Shown here: one piece after another, positions 27,375 through 36,154 of the stretch
Layout: every line of letters begins with the position of its first letter
Position numbering within the stretch: position 1 is the first letter of the stretch
Program-made: the position numbers and the translations under genes
The notes under the pieces: model-generated
The model's database searches: none
What the model saw: the letters and a program-made list of their open reading frames with translations, nothing else
What the model was told of the DNA's origin: nothing
Origin: Paenibacillus sp. DMB20
GTDB taxonomy: Bacteria > Bacillota > Bacilli > Paenibacillales > Paenibacillaceae
Assembly (NCBI RefSeq): GCF_000987955.1
Contig: NZ_LAZU01000012.1
Coordinates: forward strand, 103,113 to 167,112
DNA: 64,000 nucleotides
Direction of reading: 5' to 3'

Positions 27375-28322
27375 CTACACTTTCAACTCCGCGTGCCGGA
27401 TGCGTGATTGCTCCACCTGAATGGTGGTATGTTGGATTTCAAATTGCTCCTCGATCAGGCGAATCGCCTGCTGCAGCACTTCCTGGCCGTCGGCTTGATC
27501 CTCAATCAAGAGATGGCAGCTTAGCGAATCAAGTCCCGAAGTGATGCTCCAAATATGCAGGTCGTGGACATCGATGACGCCGTCGATGCTTTGCAGCGTC
27601 TCAACGACCTGCTTCTGGTCGATGGCAATCGGAGTACCTTCCATCAGAATATGAATCGTGGTCTTGATTACATTCCATGCGCTTCTCAGGATGAGGAGCG
27701 CAACAAGCACGCTGACGATAGGATCGGCGATATACCAATCGAACAGCCACATCAGAAGTCCTGCCGCAATGGCGCCAACCGATCCCAACGCGTCTCCGAT
27801 CACATGGAGGTATGCGCTGCGGACATTGATATTGCCTTGAATGTCACTCTTCCTCATCAGCGCCCACGCGCTGAGCAGATTGGCAAGCAGGCCGATGGCG
27901 GCGATCACCATCATGGATCCGCTGGCTACGACGGGCGGCTCCATGAAACGTTGAAAGGCCTCCCAGCATATGAAGCCGGCGATGACAAACAAGGAGATGC
28001 CGTTAAACAAAGCGGCAAGAATCTCGAACCGGTAGAATCCGTAGCTTTTACTAGGCGAGGCGGGTCTGGCCGCAAACCAGACGGCCGCCAGACTGAGGAC
28101 AAGCGCTCCGGCATCGCTCAGCATGTGCCCGGAATCCGAGAGAAGGGCCAGACTGCCGGTGATCAGCCCCCCGAAAAACTCAAGCAGCATGATGCTGGCT
28201 GTAATCAGTAAAGCAAACGTTAATCCTTTGGCGTTTCGATTGCCGCCGTGTCCGTGCGTATGTTGATGTCCATGATCGTGCCCGTGTCCATGATGGGCGT
28301 GGCTGTGGGAATGATGGCTCAT
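27375..28322 (-). CDS. czcD: CDF family divalent cation (zinc/cobalt) efflux protein
   Basis: A 315-residue cation diffusion facilitator that exports Zn2+ or related ions in exchange for protons. The N-terminus is a His-rich metal loop (HSHSHAHHGHGHDHGHQH). Six membrane segments carry the metal-site motifs LLSDSGHMLSDAGAL (HxxxD) and YLHVIGDALGSVGA (HxxxD), followed by a cytoplasmic domain. The start is ATG 28322 behind GGAGG; the longer frame to 28373 runs through the operator. An ArsR-type palindrome in the promoter implies metal induction. Confidence 0.9.
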   Translation of the reverse strand: MSHHSHSHAHHGHGHDHGHQHTHGHGGNRNAKGLTFALLITASIMLLEFFGGLITGSLALLSDSGHMLSDAGALVLSLAAVWFAARPASPSKSYGFYRFEILAALFNGISLFVIAGFICWEAFQRFMEPPVVASGSMMVIAAIGLLANLLSAWALMRKSDIQGNINVRSAYLHVIGDALGSVGAIAAGLLMWLFDWYIADPIVSVLVALLILRSAWNVIKTTIHILMEGTPIAIDQKQVVETLQSIDGVIDVHDLHIWSITSGLDSLSCHLLIEDQADGQEVLQQAIRLIEEQFEIQHTTIQVEQSRIRHAELKV

Positions 28323-28347
28323 ATGGAGTTCCTCCAAATCTTTATTT

Positions 28348-28371
28348 GTATATGAACAACTACTCATATAC
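28348..28371. promoter_or_regulatory. ArsR/CzrA-type operator upstream of czcD
   Basis: GTATATGA (28348-28355), 8 bases, TCATATAC (28364-28371): perfect 8 bp arms. The layout fits metal-sensing ArsR/SmtB operators. No arsR gene is in the window, so the regulator would act from elsewhere. Confidence 0.6.
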
Positions 28372-28462
28372 ACATTATGAACCCTTCTTCCCGTTATGTC
28401 AATGGGGTTTCGTAAGGATTATAATCGGGATTTCGGCATTTATTTCGGTAATCTACAGCAAA

Positions 28463-28496
28463 TCGCCCCCGTTTCCCTTGGATGGAACGGGGGCGA
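28463..28496 (-). terminator. GC-rich hairpin behind the HXXEE gene
   Basis: TCGCCCCCGTT (28463-28473) pairs with AACGGGGGCGA (28486-28496). The T tail on the minus strand is short, so strength is uncertain. Confidence 0.55.
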
Positions 28497-28514
28497 CTGT
28501 TTCAGCTAAATACA

Positions 28515-29144
28515 TTATTTCCGGTAATCATAGGGTCCCAGCTGTTTTTTGGAAAAGCTGTACGGCGTGTTTTTGTTTTTCAGCCAGAGGTTGCCTTGAA
28601 TGATTAAAACATAGACGGCGACGGCAAAGTAAATCGTACCCCAAACCCAGTCGGATGCCGTGGCCAGTTCGTGACTGACGATGTAGGAGATGTACCAGAT
28701 TCCGATCGGCACATGAAGAAACACTGCTGCAAACAGTCCGGGGTTGTAGACGGTCTTCGCGCGCACATTCGCAAAAATGCCGTGCCAGACCACCTGGAAA
28801 AAGCCCATCAAAACAGGCGCAAGCCCCAGCCATATGGCGTACGGGAACAATACGGGAAGCAAGTAGAACACATAGGCGATGATCAAATTGATAATCATGG
28901 CGGATTGCTTGTTTAACGGGTATTTATCGGGCGTTTCGCTTTTGAATATGGCGGCGTTAAACAGGCCGGCAAAATATCCGGGCCAGCGGTATTCTTCGAA
29001 TTGATGGACCAGCATGGCCACGAAGCTCAGCCATAAAATACCCGTGATTCCCGATAGCGTCACCGGGTTCATCAGTAAATAGATACATACCGCGATACCG
29101 ACAGCAATGCCTGCGTCCTGCCAATGCTTTCTCAAGAAATTCAT
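28515..29144 (-). CDS. HXXEE domain membrane protein
   Basis: A 209-residue membrane protein with six or so hydrophobic segments. It shows the eponymous HXXEE motif as HQFEEYRWPGYFAG after the second segment, a conserved set of polar residues inside a membrane protein family of unknown activity. ATG 29144 follows GAGGTGAGAAGC; GTG 29153 lies in that site and is rejected. The gene sits 17 bases behind a tetR gene in the same direction, so the TetR protein probably controls it. Confidence 0.8.
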   Translation of the reverse strand: MNFLRKHWQDAGIAVGIAVCIYLLMNPVTLSGITGILWLSFVAMLVHQFEEYRWPGYFAGLFNAAIFKSETPDKYPLNKQSAMIINLIIAYVFYLLPVLFPYAIWLGLAPVLMGFFQVVWHGIFANVRAKTVYNPGLFAAVFLHVPIGIWYISYIVSHELATASDWVWGTIYFAVAVYVLIIQGNLWLKNKNTPYSFSKKQLGPYDYRK

Positions 29145-29161
29145 GCTTCTCACCTCATGGT

Positions 29162-29749
29162 TTAGTTTTGAGGGAAATACCGTTCGAACAGCAGGTCGAT
29201 TTGTTCTTCTACGGGCGGAACTTCCACGGAGGCCCCCGACTCTAAAATGGGACTCATCAGCGCAGGCAGAAAGATTGACCCCAAAATTTGCATCATCATG
29301 ATCGTTAGCCGATCCTGCCGCTGTTCGCCGGTCAGTTCCTTAATGATGCCTTGTACCCTGGGAAACCCCAGCATTTTCAGAAACGCTCCGTACTCGTGCT
29401 GGGATGCAAAAACGGTGCTGCCCATGACGATAAGCCTGGAGAGCAGCTCCGGATATTGGCGAATCACCTGCAAGTAATCCAGCAAAAACCGCTTCAGCCT
29501 TTCCCGGGCAGGTACGGAGTAATCGTCAAGTATGGCAAAGGTATCCCGGAAGCCGGTCAATATCACTTTTATGGATTCGTTGATCAGATTTTCTTTGGAT
29601 CCGAAGTAATAGTTGACCAGAGCTACGTTTGTTCCGGAACGGTCGGCGATTTTTCGGGTGGTTATGCCGTCGAAGCCTTCTTTTTTGATCAGTTCCAATG
29701 CCGCTTGCATGATCTTCTCTTTCGTTGCCTTTTTATTGTCCGCATCCAT
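29162..29749 (-). CDS. TetR/AcrR family regulator of the HXXEE gene
   Basis: A 195-residue TetR regulator. The DNA-binding part reads KIMQAALELIKKEGFDGITT, then RKIADRSGTNVALVNYYFGS at about residues 28-50. The C-terminal domain resembles the group that senses hydrophobic compounds. ATG 29749 lies eight bases behind AAAGGAGG. First gene of a two-gene unit with the HXXEE protein. A 15 bp palindrome upstream (29798-29812) is a candidate operator. Confidence 0.87.
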   Translation of the reverse strand: MDADNKKATKEKIMQAALELIKKEGFDGITTRKIADRSGTNVALVNYYFGSKENLINESIKVILTGFRDTFAILDDYSVPARERLKRFLLDYLQVIRQYPELLSRLIVMGSTVFASQHEYGAFLKMLGFPRVQGIIKELTGEQRQDRLTIMMMQILGSIFLPALMSPILESGASVEVPPVEEQIDLLFERYFPQN

Positions 29750-29797
29750 ATTACGCACCTCCTTTTCATTGACTTCAGTCATAATTTAAACGCAGTT

Positions 29798-29812
29798 TTA
29801 AACAATGTTTAA
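29798..29812. promoter_or_regulatory. Candidate TetR operator
   Basis: TTAAACAATGTTTAA, perfect arms TTAAAC/GTTTAA around AAT, 49 bp upstream of the tetR start. A related TTTAAAC half-site follows toward the gene. Confidence 0.5.
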
Positions 29813-29859
29813 GTTATGGTTTGATATAAATATAGTACATTTCATTTAGCGATGCAAAT

Positions 29860-29906
29860 TAAAAATGCAGCAAAGAAGACTTCCCGTAAGCGGAAGCCTT
29901 CTTTGC
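29860..29906 (-). terminator. Terminator of the AraC gene at 29952-30836
   Basis: A stem of about 14 bp, GCAAAGAAGACTTCC (29870-29884) with GGAAGCCTTCTTTGC (29892-29906), one mismatch; a T run follows on the minus strand. Confidence 0.8.
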
Positions 29907-29951
29907 TTGGTGCGTTTACTGTCTTTAAAACGAACATTAAAAACAACTCAG

Positions 29952-30836
29952 TTATTTAAAAGAGGCCGGCAGCTCGGGAGGAGGGGGTTGGAAAGGGCGG
30001 CCCCCGTTGGTCTCATGGGAGGGTGGGCTTGACTTCGATTTTAGGCGCATATATTCTTCGGGCGTTTTGCCGATCACCGATTTAAAGTCCTTAATGAAAT
30101 GGGATTGGTCATAATAACCGAGTTCCATGGCCAGTTTCATGCCATCCTCGTAAGTTTCGTAATCCATCATTTCAGCTGCGTTTTGCAGACGGGACAGCTT
30201 TATGATCCATTTGGGCCGGACTCCGACGTATTGGCTGAACAAACGCTGAAGCGCCCGTTTATTCAGGCCGGAGAAGCTGCACATTTGATCAACGGTCGTA
30301 ACTTGACGGTCGGCTTGGACATACTCAATGATTTCATTGATGAACGTCACCTTATCGTCAGGGGAAGGAAGCCGTGGCTGCAGCATTTCCTCTGCCAAGG
30401 CAATCATTTCTTCCGGCGCCTGCTTGGACAGAACGGCTTTTTCGATTTCTGCGGGTCCGATCCCAAGGATTTCCGAAGTTCCGAAAGACTTGCCGGCCAG
30501 AACGGATAAAGGTCTTTTCACAAACGGAAAAAAGCCTCCGGGTTTGAACTTGATTCCGAATACGGTGCCCTTTCCCTCCAGGCGATGGGAGTGCACGCCT
30601 TTCGGCACGCCGTAAAAGGCGGTCCGCCCGGATTGGACAACCAGATTGACGCAGGGATTCGGGACGACATCCTGATCATGGGCCGGGCGTCCGGTCAGAT
30701 CCCATTGAATGATCCAGTAATGCTTGACGAAGGGGTTGAGTTCCGGAGTGGGAATATGACGGGTCAAGCTGAACTTGGCCGAGTTCTCCTTTAGGCCCAA
30801 CACCCCCATACTGGGCTTCGGCGGATTGGTAATCAT
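29952..30836 (-). CDS. AraC family transcriptional regulator with DUF6597-like N-terminus
   Basis: A 294-residue regulator. The N-terminal half (FVKHYWIIQWDL, then VVPNPCVNLVVQSG and TVFGIKFKPGGFFPF) is the DUF6597-type domain found in AraC proteins of this sort. The C-terminal AraC domain spans about residues 170-265 with ALQRLFSQYVGVRPKWIIKL and the second helix-turn-helix MKLAMELGYYDQSHFIKDFK. The tail is proline-rich. ATG 30836 follows GAGGAGG. Divergent from a SRPBCC gene, which it may control. Confidence 0.85.
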   Translation of the reverse strand: MITNPPKPSMGVLGLKENSAKFSLTRHIPTPELNPFVKHYWIIQWDLTGRPAHDQDVVPNPCVNLVVQSGRTAFYGVPKGVHSHRLEGKGTVFGIKFKPGGFFPFVKRPLSVLAGKSFGTSEILGIGPAEIEKAVLSKQAPEEMIALAEEMLQPRLPSPDDKVTFINEIIEYVQADRQVTTVDQMCSFSGLNKRALQRLFSQYVGVRPKWIIKLSRLQNAAEMMDYETYEDGMKLAMELGYYDQSHFIKDFKSVIGKTPEEYMRLKSKSSPPSHETNGGRPFQPPPPELPASFK

Positions 30837-30954
30837 GGGAATCCTCCTCTTTGGTGTCGCGTTTTTACAATACTTGTTGTCCATTAAACGATATGCTCAT
30901 GAGGAATGCCATTACTGTATATAAATCTATTTTTCAACATAAGGAGCGATGGTC

Positions 30955-31404
30955 ATGGAGCTGAAGTATGAGTTTTATATTCTGGCTGACAAGGCAAAGG
31001 TGTGGAATGCGTTGGTTTCACCGGAAGGGACGAAAAGTGCCTTTTTTGGCTGTGTGATCCGTTCCTCCTTCAAAGAAGGGGAGCCGCTTGCCTACGTGGG
31101 TCCGGGTGTGGACGGGGATGAAACGGTGCATGTTTACGGGACCGTGCTGGCTTGTGAGCCGCAGCAGAAGCTGAGCTTTTTGGAGCATCCGGGTCCTTCC
31201 TATAACGAGAAGCATGCCGAGCTGGAATCAAGAGTCACGGTTACGCTTGAAACGGTGGGCAGCTGCACGAAACTGGCCCTGATCAACGATAACTTTACGC
31301 CGGGCCATCCTTCCATTGAACGGGCAGAGCAGGCCTGGTGGATGGTGCTCAGCTCCATCAAAACGTTTGCGGAAACCGGAAAAACGTTGGATTTCGGCTG
31401 GTAG
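30955..31404 (+). CDS. SRPBCC/AHSA1-type ligand-binding protein
   Basis: A 149-residue START/Bet v1-like fold protein of the AHSA1 group: a hydrophobic-cavity protein, often of stress or unknown function. Typical segments are KVWNALVSPEGTKSAFFGC, then LSFLEHPGPSY and a C-terminal helix with WWMVLSSIKTFAETG. ATG 30955 is used, with AAGGAG eight bases upstream. It is divergent from an AraC gene 118 bases away. Confidence 0.8.
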   Translation: MELKYEFYILADKAKVWNALVSPEGTKSAFFGCVIRSSFKEGEPLAYVGPGVDGDETVHVYGTVLACEPQQKLSFLEHPGPSYNEKHAELESRVTVTLETVGSCTKLALINDNFTPGHPSIERAEQAWWMVLSSIKTFAETGKTLDFGW

Positions 31405-31453
31405 GGCCCCTGCTCCAAATCGCCTGAAGTCTTTCGGGGGATCGCTGCAGATT

Positions 31454-32317
31454 CTAGGCTTCCGTTCCCCTGGCGTTCCTTGGAGACAGGCCGGTTACCT
31501 TCTTGAACATTTTCGAGAACAAAAAAGGATCGGTATAGCCGACGGAGCGCGAAACATCGCTGACCGTAAGCTCCTTGTTCCGTAAAAGGTCAACCGCGCG
31601 GTTCATCCGGTACTCCAGCAAGAAAGCCTGCAGCGAAAGGCCGAACTGCGATTTGAAAAGCCCTGACAGGTATGTCCGGTCAAGGCCGACAAAGCGGGCG
31701 ATGTCCTGTACGCTGATTTTTTGGCTGTAGTGGTTCTCGATATATTCGATCGCCTGCCGCACATACGATTCCTTGGAGCAGGAAGTCCTGGGAGTCACCG
31801 CCTCCGGGGCGCATCGGATAAGTTCGGCCATCAGCCGGTATAGGATGCTCAGGCTGAGAGCATCCCGCCCGCGTTCCTCCCGGACGGCGACCAGGTCGTC
31901 GTGAAAATGCTCGAAATAGCCTGCAGGATTAATCCGGTCAAGCAGCGGGTTCCCGATGGGTGCGGTCCTGAAGACGGGAAACTCCGCGGTCAGACCCGCC
32001 TGCTGCAGGAGCGATTTGGCGTGCAGCCCTCGAAAGCCGAACCATGAATAGACCCAGGGGTTTTCTTCGTCCGCCTGGTAAAAGACAAGGGCGGACGGAG
32101 GAATCAGGAAGCCCTGGCCTGCCTCAAGCTCATAAGTTCGATCAAGCAGCGAAAAAACGCCGCGTCCGCTGTGAACATAGTGCACAAGGTAGGAGTCCCG
32201 CAATCCGGGTCCCCAAGAATGGCCGGGCACGCATTCCTCTTTGCCGAAGAACAACAGGCTAAGATCCATCTGTCCCTGCGAGGAGGGATGGATCAGATCT
32301 ACATTGATACGGGGCAT
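31454..32317 (-). CDS. AraC family regulator with cupin-like sensor domain
   Basis: A 287-residue MsmR-type AraC regulator, usually sugar-responsive. The N-terminal arm holds the cupin stretch DSYLVHYVHSGRGVF and LEAGQGFLIPPSALVFYQAD. The C-terminal AraC domain begins near residue 185 (AIEYIENHYSQKISVQDIAR) and ends with the typical DPFLFSKMFKKVTGLSPRNA. The start is ATG 32317 with GGAGGTG ten bases upstream. No adjacent transporter identifies a target; it may act on distant genes. Confidence 0.87.
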   Translation of the reverse strand: MPRINVDLIHPSSQGQMDLSLLFFGKEECVPGHSWGPGLRDSYLVHYVHSGRGVFSLLDRTYELEAGQGFLIPPSALVFYQADEENPWVYSWFGFRGLHAKSLLQQAGLTAEFPVFRTAPIGNPLLDRINPAGYFEHFHDDLVAVREERGRDALSLSILYRLMAELIRCAPEAVTPRTSCSKESYVRQAIEYIENHYSQKISVQDIARFVGLDRTYLSGLFKSQFGLSLQAFLLEYRMNRAVDLLRNKELTVSDVSRSVGYTDPFLFSKMFKKVTGLSPRNARGTEA

Positions 32318-32468
32318 GGCGGCTAAACACCTCCGGTTTTTCGCTTACGTTCATTTTAATACAAGCCTGCCGGGTTATAAACAGAAACCGCATCTTGAGC
32401 GTCCTGCGACGGCATGGCGAGATGCTTCCGGATGGTCTTACTGGCGAAGCTTGAAGTTGAATACGATT

Positions 32469-32510
32469 AAAGGCAGTCCCGGACGAATGCCGTCATGGAC
32501 TGCCTTTTTT
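32469..32510. terminator. Hairpin terminator between yitT and the AraC gene
   Basis: AAAGGCAGTCC (32469-32479) pairs with GGACTGCCTTT (32497-32507); T and A runs on both flanks. Confidence 0.7.
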
Positions 32511-32562
32511 ATCGAACTTTCTGCCGTTTAAGCCTGCGACGGAACATAGGTTTAGGGGGACG

Positions 32563-33411
32563 CTATCTTAATCTTTGGCCCGCTTTGTACCCGGTTCCGA
32601 TCAACTCGTGAACATTGTGAATGGTTACGTACGCGTTTTCGTCAATATCGTTAATCATGTTTTTTAATTGAACGACCTCTTGCTTGCTGATGACGATATA
32701 GAGCAGCTCTTTGCTGGAGCCCGTATACCCTCCGCGTCCTTCAAGGACAGTCAGCCCGCGGGACATGACGGTCGTAATGCGCTCCAGCACCTCGCCCGGA
32801 TGGTTGGAGATGATAAGCACCGCCACCCGCTCGTTCATCCCTTCCACGATTACATCGATGATTTTGGCGCCGACGTAGACGGCGATCAGCGTATACATTG
32901 CTTTTTCCTGTCCGATGATAAAGACGGAGCCGAGGATGACGATGATGTCTATGATCAGTATTCCTTTGCCGAGGCTCCAGCCCCAATAAGCATTGGCAAG
33001 CCGGGCGAGAATCGCCGAGCCCCCGGATGTGCCCCCGGAACGAAAGATCAGTCCGAGTCCGATTCCGACGAATACCCCCGCAAACAAGGCGGCCAGCAGG
33101 GTATCCGGATGCGGCTCCACCTCAAGCATCTCCGTCAGACGCAGAAACGCCGAGGTTAACACGATGGAAATCAGGGTGTAGAGCGTCGTTTTCTTGTCAA
33201 AGTACCGGTAACCGATCACCATCAGAATCCCGTTCAGAATAAAGTTGACCAGCCCGGGAGACCATTCGAACAAATAGTAGGTGACAACGGTAATCCCGAT
33301 AATTCCGCCTTCGGATAATCGGTTGGGTATGGAAAAATAATTAATGCCGATCGCGAATAACAACGAACCGAGTATTAACAACAAGGCATCGCGGATGATT
33401 CGTTTCGTCAT
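32563..33411 (-). CDS. YitT family membrane protein
   Basis: A 282-residue YitT/YvjA-type protein: five hydrophobic segments (the YitT membrane unit, with LIFRSGGTSGGSAILAR in the middle) followed by a cytoplasmic DUF2179 domain (RVAVLIISNHPGEVLERITT, then GLTVLEGRGGYTG). The function of the family is unresolved. ATG 33411 follows GGGAGGCGGG; the longer frame to 33462 has no site. Three 8-base repeats (CACTGCGG) lie just upstream at 33460-33483. Confidence 0.88.
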   Translation of the reverse strand: MTKRIIRDALLLILGSLLFAIGINYFSIPNRLSEGGIIGITVVTYYLFEWSPGLVNFILNGILMVIGYRYFDKKTTLYTLISIVLTSAFLRLTEMLEVEPHPDTLLAALFAGVFVGIGLGLIFRSGGTSGGSAILARLANAYWGWSLGKGILIIDIIVILGSVFIIGQEKAMYTLIAVYVGAKIIDVIVEGMNERVAVLIISNHPGEVLERITTVMSRGLTVLEGRGGYTGSSKELLYIVISKQEVVQLKNMINDIDENAYVTIHNVHELIGTGYKAGQRLR

Positions 33412-33556
33412 GAGCTTCCCGCCTCCCGAAGAGATTTTACACCAGTTCGGCGTTGATCGCACTGCGGCACTGCGGCACTGTGGTTAAATAAAGGGAAAAT
33501 TTGGAAGAGTTCGAAATAGAGAGAATCCCGGCGTTTTTTTTAATTTGGTTCATATC

Positions 33557-33565
33557 TGGTATAAT
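33557..33565 (+). promoter_or_regulatory. Extended -10 promoter of the GntR-binding protein gene
   Basis: TGGTATAAT: a TG extension plus a perfect TATAAT, 33 bases before the start codon. The -35 region is poor, as usual for extended -10 promoters. Confidence 0.65.
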
Positions 33566-33598
33566 ACAGGGATAAACAGGAGAACAGGTGAAATAAGA

Positions 33599-34948
33599 AT
33601 GGCTAAATCCGACCGCTACACTTTTCAGAGCAAAATGAAGCGCATGGTTACGGACCTGCGCCATAAAATCCATTCGGGCGTCTACGCCAAGGGCGAGTAT
33701 CTGCCGTCCGAGCTGGCGCTGATCGAGCTCTACGGCTTGAGCAAAAACTCGGTTCGCCAAGCCCTTGAGCAGCTGGTCGGGGAAGGCCTGATTGCAAAAA
33801 TACCGCGCGTGGGCACCCAGGTGGTTTTTTCGCCTTCCCTGAAACGCAGCATCCGTTTTGGGATATATCCTTCTCTTTTCGCGGAAGCCGAATTGACCCC
33901 GATTCTTAAGGAGTTTCATGACCGTTATCCGGATGTCCGGGTTGAAATCGTCGATCTGCCCTACGAAAGCGCGAACAGCATTTGCAACCTGATGAAGCTG
34001 GGCATCGTCGACGTGCTTTCGGTCAACATGCAGGATATGCTTTATTTCCAAGACAGCGGGAACACGGGACTGTTTCTGGCGCAGGAGAAGCGGGAGTCCA
34101 TGTACTCCTTTCTGAATCCCCCGTTCCAAAACGAAGAGGGGAATCTCTCCGTACTGCCGTTCGTCCACTCGCCGGTCATTATGGCGTACAACAAGGAACA
34201 TCTCCGGGAGCGGCGCCTGTTTGAGCCGGACAGCAGCTGGAGCTGGAACGATCTGCATGAGATGCTCCGCTCCCTTAAAAGGCCCAACCGCTACAGCCTG
34301 GCTTTGCAGCTGTATTCCCTCAACCGGTGGCCTATTTTTCTGCTGCAGCAGGGGAAGGATTTCCTGAACGGCGACGTAACGCCGGAGGCTTTATCGGGGC
34401 TTAACTGGCTTCGCGGAATCATCCACGAGGAGGGCATGTTCCCGCTGGCACTGGCCCAGGGTGAATTGGATGCGGAGAAACTGTTCAAGGAACAGAAGGT
34501 ATCGGTTATTTTGACGACCTACTATATGCTCAATCAGCTAAAGGATGCCGGATTTTCGTATGATGTGGCTCCTTTGCCGCATTTTGAGAACGGAAGGACG
34601 CTGCTGCTTTCGACAGGCATCGGGGTCAACGCGGTCTCGAAGGACAAGGAGATGGCACAGGCGTTGGCCGATTTCCTGGTGTCCGACGGGGTTCAGGAAT
34701 ATCTGCGGAGGCACTCGTACAGCTTGCCGACGAACCGGTACATTACCGAAACGGTGGAGGTTGAAATTTCGGGCAAGCCGTCACGGCTCGGGCTGCATCG
34801 CGAAATGTCCCATCTTTACACAACGTACCGGGAGGTCGGATTGGACATGAATGATCTGGTGTTTTTCCGGGAAAACCTGAAACGGTATTTTTCCTACCTG
34901 ATCGGCGAGGAGGAGCTGTTGTCCGCTTTAAAAAGCCGCATGCGTTAA
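33599..34948 (+). CDS. GntR winged-helix regulator fused to a family 1 solute-binding domain
   Basis: A 449-residue protein without signal peptide. Residues 1-75 are a GntR helix-turn-helix (LPSELALIELYGLSKNSVRQ, then ALEQLVGEGLIAKIPRVGTQ). Residues 85-400 are a type-1 periplasmic-binding fold like sugar ABC binding proteins (LTPILKEFHDRYPDVRVEIV, VHSPVIMAYNKEHL, STGIGVNAVSKDKEMAQALA). It is thus a cytoplasmic regulator that likely senses a sugar with a recruited binding domain; LacI-like sensor domains are the more common solution. The region after it has no transporter, so the target is unknown. Confidence 0.82.
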   Translation: MAKSDRYTFQSKMKRMVTDLRHKIHSGVYAKGEYLPSELALIELYGLSKNSVRQALEQLVGEGLIAKIPRVGTQVVFSPSLKRSIRFGIYPSLFAEAELTPILKEFHDRYPDVRVEIVDLPYESANSICNLMKLGIVDVLSVNMQDMLYFQDSGNTGLFLAQEKRESMYSFLNPPFQNEEGNLSVLPFVHSPVIMAYNKEHLRERRLFEPDSSWSWNDLHEMLRSLKRPNRYSLALQLYSLNRWPIFLLQQGKDFLNGDVTPEALSGLNWLRGIIHEEGMFPLALAQGELDAEKLFKEQKVSVILTTYYMLNQLKDAGFSYDVAPLPHFENGRTLLLSTGIGVNAVSKDKEMAQALADFLVSDGVQEYLRRHSYSLPTNRYITETVEVEISGKPSRLGLHREMSHLYTTYREVGLDMNDLVFFRENLKRYFSYLIGEEELLSALKSRMR

Positions 34949-35035
34949 ACATCGCGGGGCTAGTCCATATTTATGTTGGAAGAAAGAGCTTGTTTAATTG
35001 GCAGATTAGGCAAGCTCCATAGTTTAAAAAAACAA

Positions 35036-35073
35036 TTGCATTTTGCCTTAGTTGTAACTATAATGATTACAAC
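35036..35073 (+). promoter_or_regulatory. Promoter with embedded operator, upstream of the reductase gene
   Basis: TTGCAT (35036-35041), 17 bp, TATAAT (35059-35064). The -10 is the centre of a perfect inverted repeat GTTGTAA-N9-TTACAAC (35051-35073). Further GTAA/TTAC half-sites lie at 35197-35216. The 180-base distance to the gene means a long leader. Nothing else is seen in 34949-35252. Confidence 0.6.
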
Positions 35074-35252
35074 GAAGGTTGTAAGCCGTAAAAAAATTAG
35101 CATCCGTTCGATGATTCCCTACTCTGTTAAGCCAGGGGATATGGAATCGTGTCACACCGACAATAGAACAGCGGACTCATTTTTTTTAACCCAGATGTAA
35201 TGATGTAAATTACAACCATACGACTTATTAAATTTATATGGAGGAATGAACG

Positions 35253-35891
35253 ATGAAAATCGCCATCATTGGTGCAAGCGGTAAAGCGGGTCTGCAGATT
35301 ACGAAAGAGGCTTTGGAAAGAGGCCATGACGTGACGGCTATCGTCAGAAATGCTTCAAAGATAACGGACCAACAGGTTTCCGTCATCGAAAAGGACGTCT
35401 TCGGCCTGACTTCAGCCGACCTGATAGGCTTTGACGCGGTAGTGAACGCCTTTGGCGCGGCACCCGGAAACGAGTCGCAGCATGTAGAGGCGGGGAGAGT
35501 CCTTATTGATGCTCTTAAAGGCGCTTCCGGAACACGGTTGATCGTTGTCGGCGGCGCAGGCAGCCTGTTCGTGGACGAGGCCAAAACGATGCGGGTGATG
35601 GATACGCCGGATTTCCCGAAAGAGTACCTGGCAACGGCACAAAATCAGGGGCACAACCTGGAGGATCTGCAGCAATCCGAAGGCATAACCTGGACCTTTA
35701 TTAGCCCATCGGCATTTTTTGACCCTGAAGGCCCAAGAACGGGAACTTATGTCAAAGGAAAAGACCATCTGCTCGTAAACTCCAAAGGTCAAAGTTACGT
35801 CAGCTATGCGGACTTTGCGATTGCCGTCCTTGACGAAATCGAGCGGCCGCAGCATGTGAACGAGCGTTTCACGGTTGGATCGGAGTCTTAA
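35253..35891 (+). CDS. NAD(P)H-binding atypical SDR protein (YwnB-like)
   Basis: A 212-residue Rossmann protein of the NAD(P)H-binding/NmrA-like group. The dinucleotide motif GASGKAG is at residues 7-13, followed by ERGHDVTAIVRN. The sequence SPSAFFDPEGPRTGTY is typical of YwnB-like members. These are often induced by quinones or disulfide stress under HxlR/MarR regulators; the palindromic operator in the promoter fits, but no regulator gene is adjacent. Good GGAGG site. Confidence 0.82.
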   Translation: MKIAIIGASGKAGLQITKEALERGHDVTAIVRNASKITDQQVSVIEKDVFGLTSADLIGFDAVVNAFGAAPGNESQHVEAGRVLIDALKGASGTRLIVVGGAGSLFVDEAKTMRVMDTPDFPKEYLATAQNQGHNLEDLQQSEGITWTFISPSAFFDPEGPRTGTYVKGKDHLLVNSKGQSYVSYADFAIAVLDEIERPQHVNERFTVGSES

Positions 35892-35908
35892 TCGAACAGG
35901 AAAGTGGG

Positions 35909-35946
35909 AGGCTGTGGCCGCTTAATGCGGTCACAGCCTTTTTTTG
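35909..35946 (+). terminator. Terminator of the YwnB-like gene
   Basis: AGGCTGTGGCCGC (35909-35921) pairs with GCGGTCACAGCCT (35927-35939), followed by seven T. Confidence 0.88.
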
Positions 35947-36154
35947 AAACCAGATAAGGACCAATTGACAGGCAGATAGGGATATGATAAGTTTTTTGCA
36001 AAAGAAAGAACCACATAAAAACCAGGATCTAAAATGATAGCGTATACATAGTTGGGGGAGGGATGCCTGGATCAAAAAGGTGAGCTTTTCTGTTTACCAT
36101 AAATGGTCGTTCATGCTTTTAGGCTCCATAATTTTTACGACGAAATGAGGATGA

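Noticed and set aside
33460..33483. Three 8-base repeats CACTGCGG upstream of yitT
   Set aside because: Too short and too few to call a repeat locus; probably chance or slippage.
34973..35200. Short 75-codon frame before the reductase gene
   Set aside because: No ribosome site, no family, and it runs through the promoter and operator.
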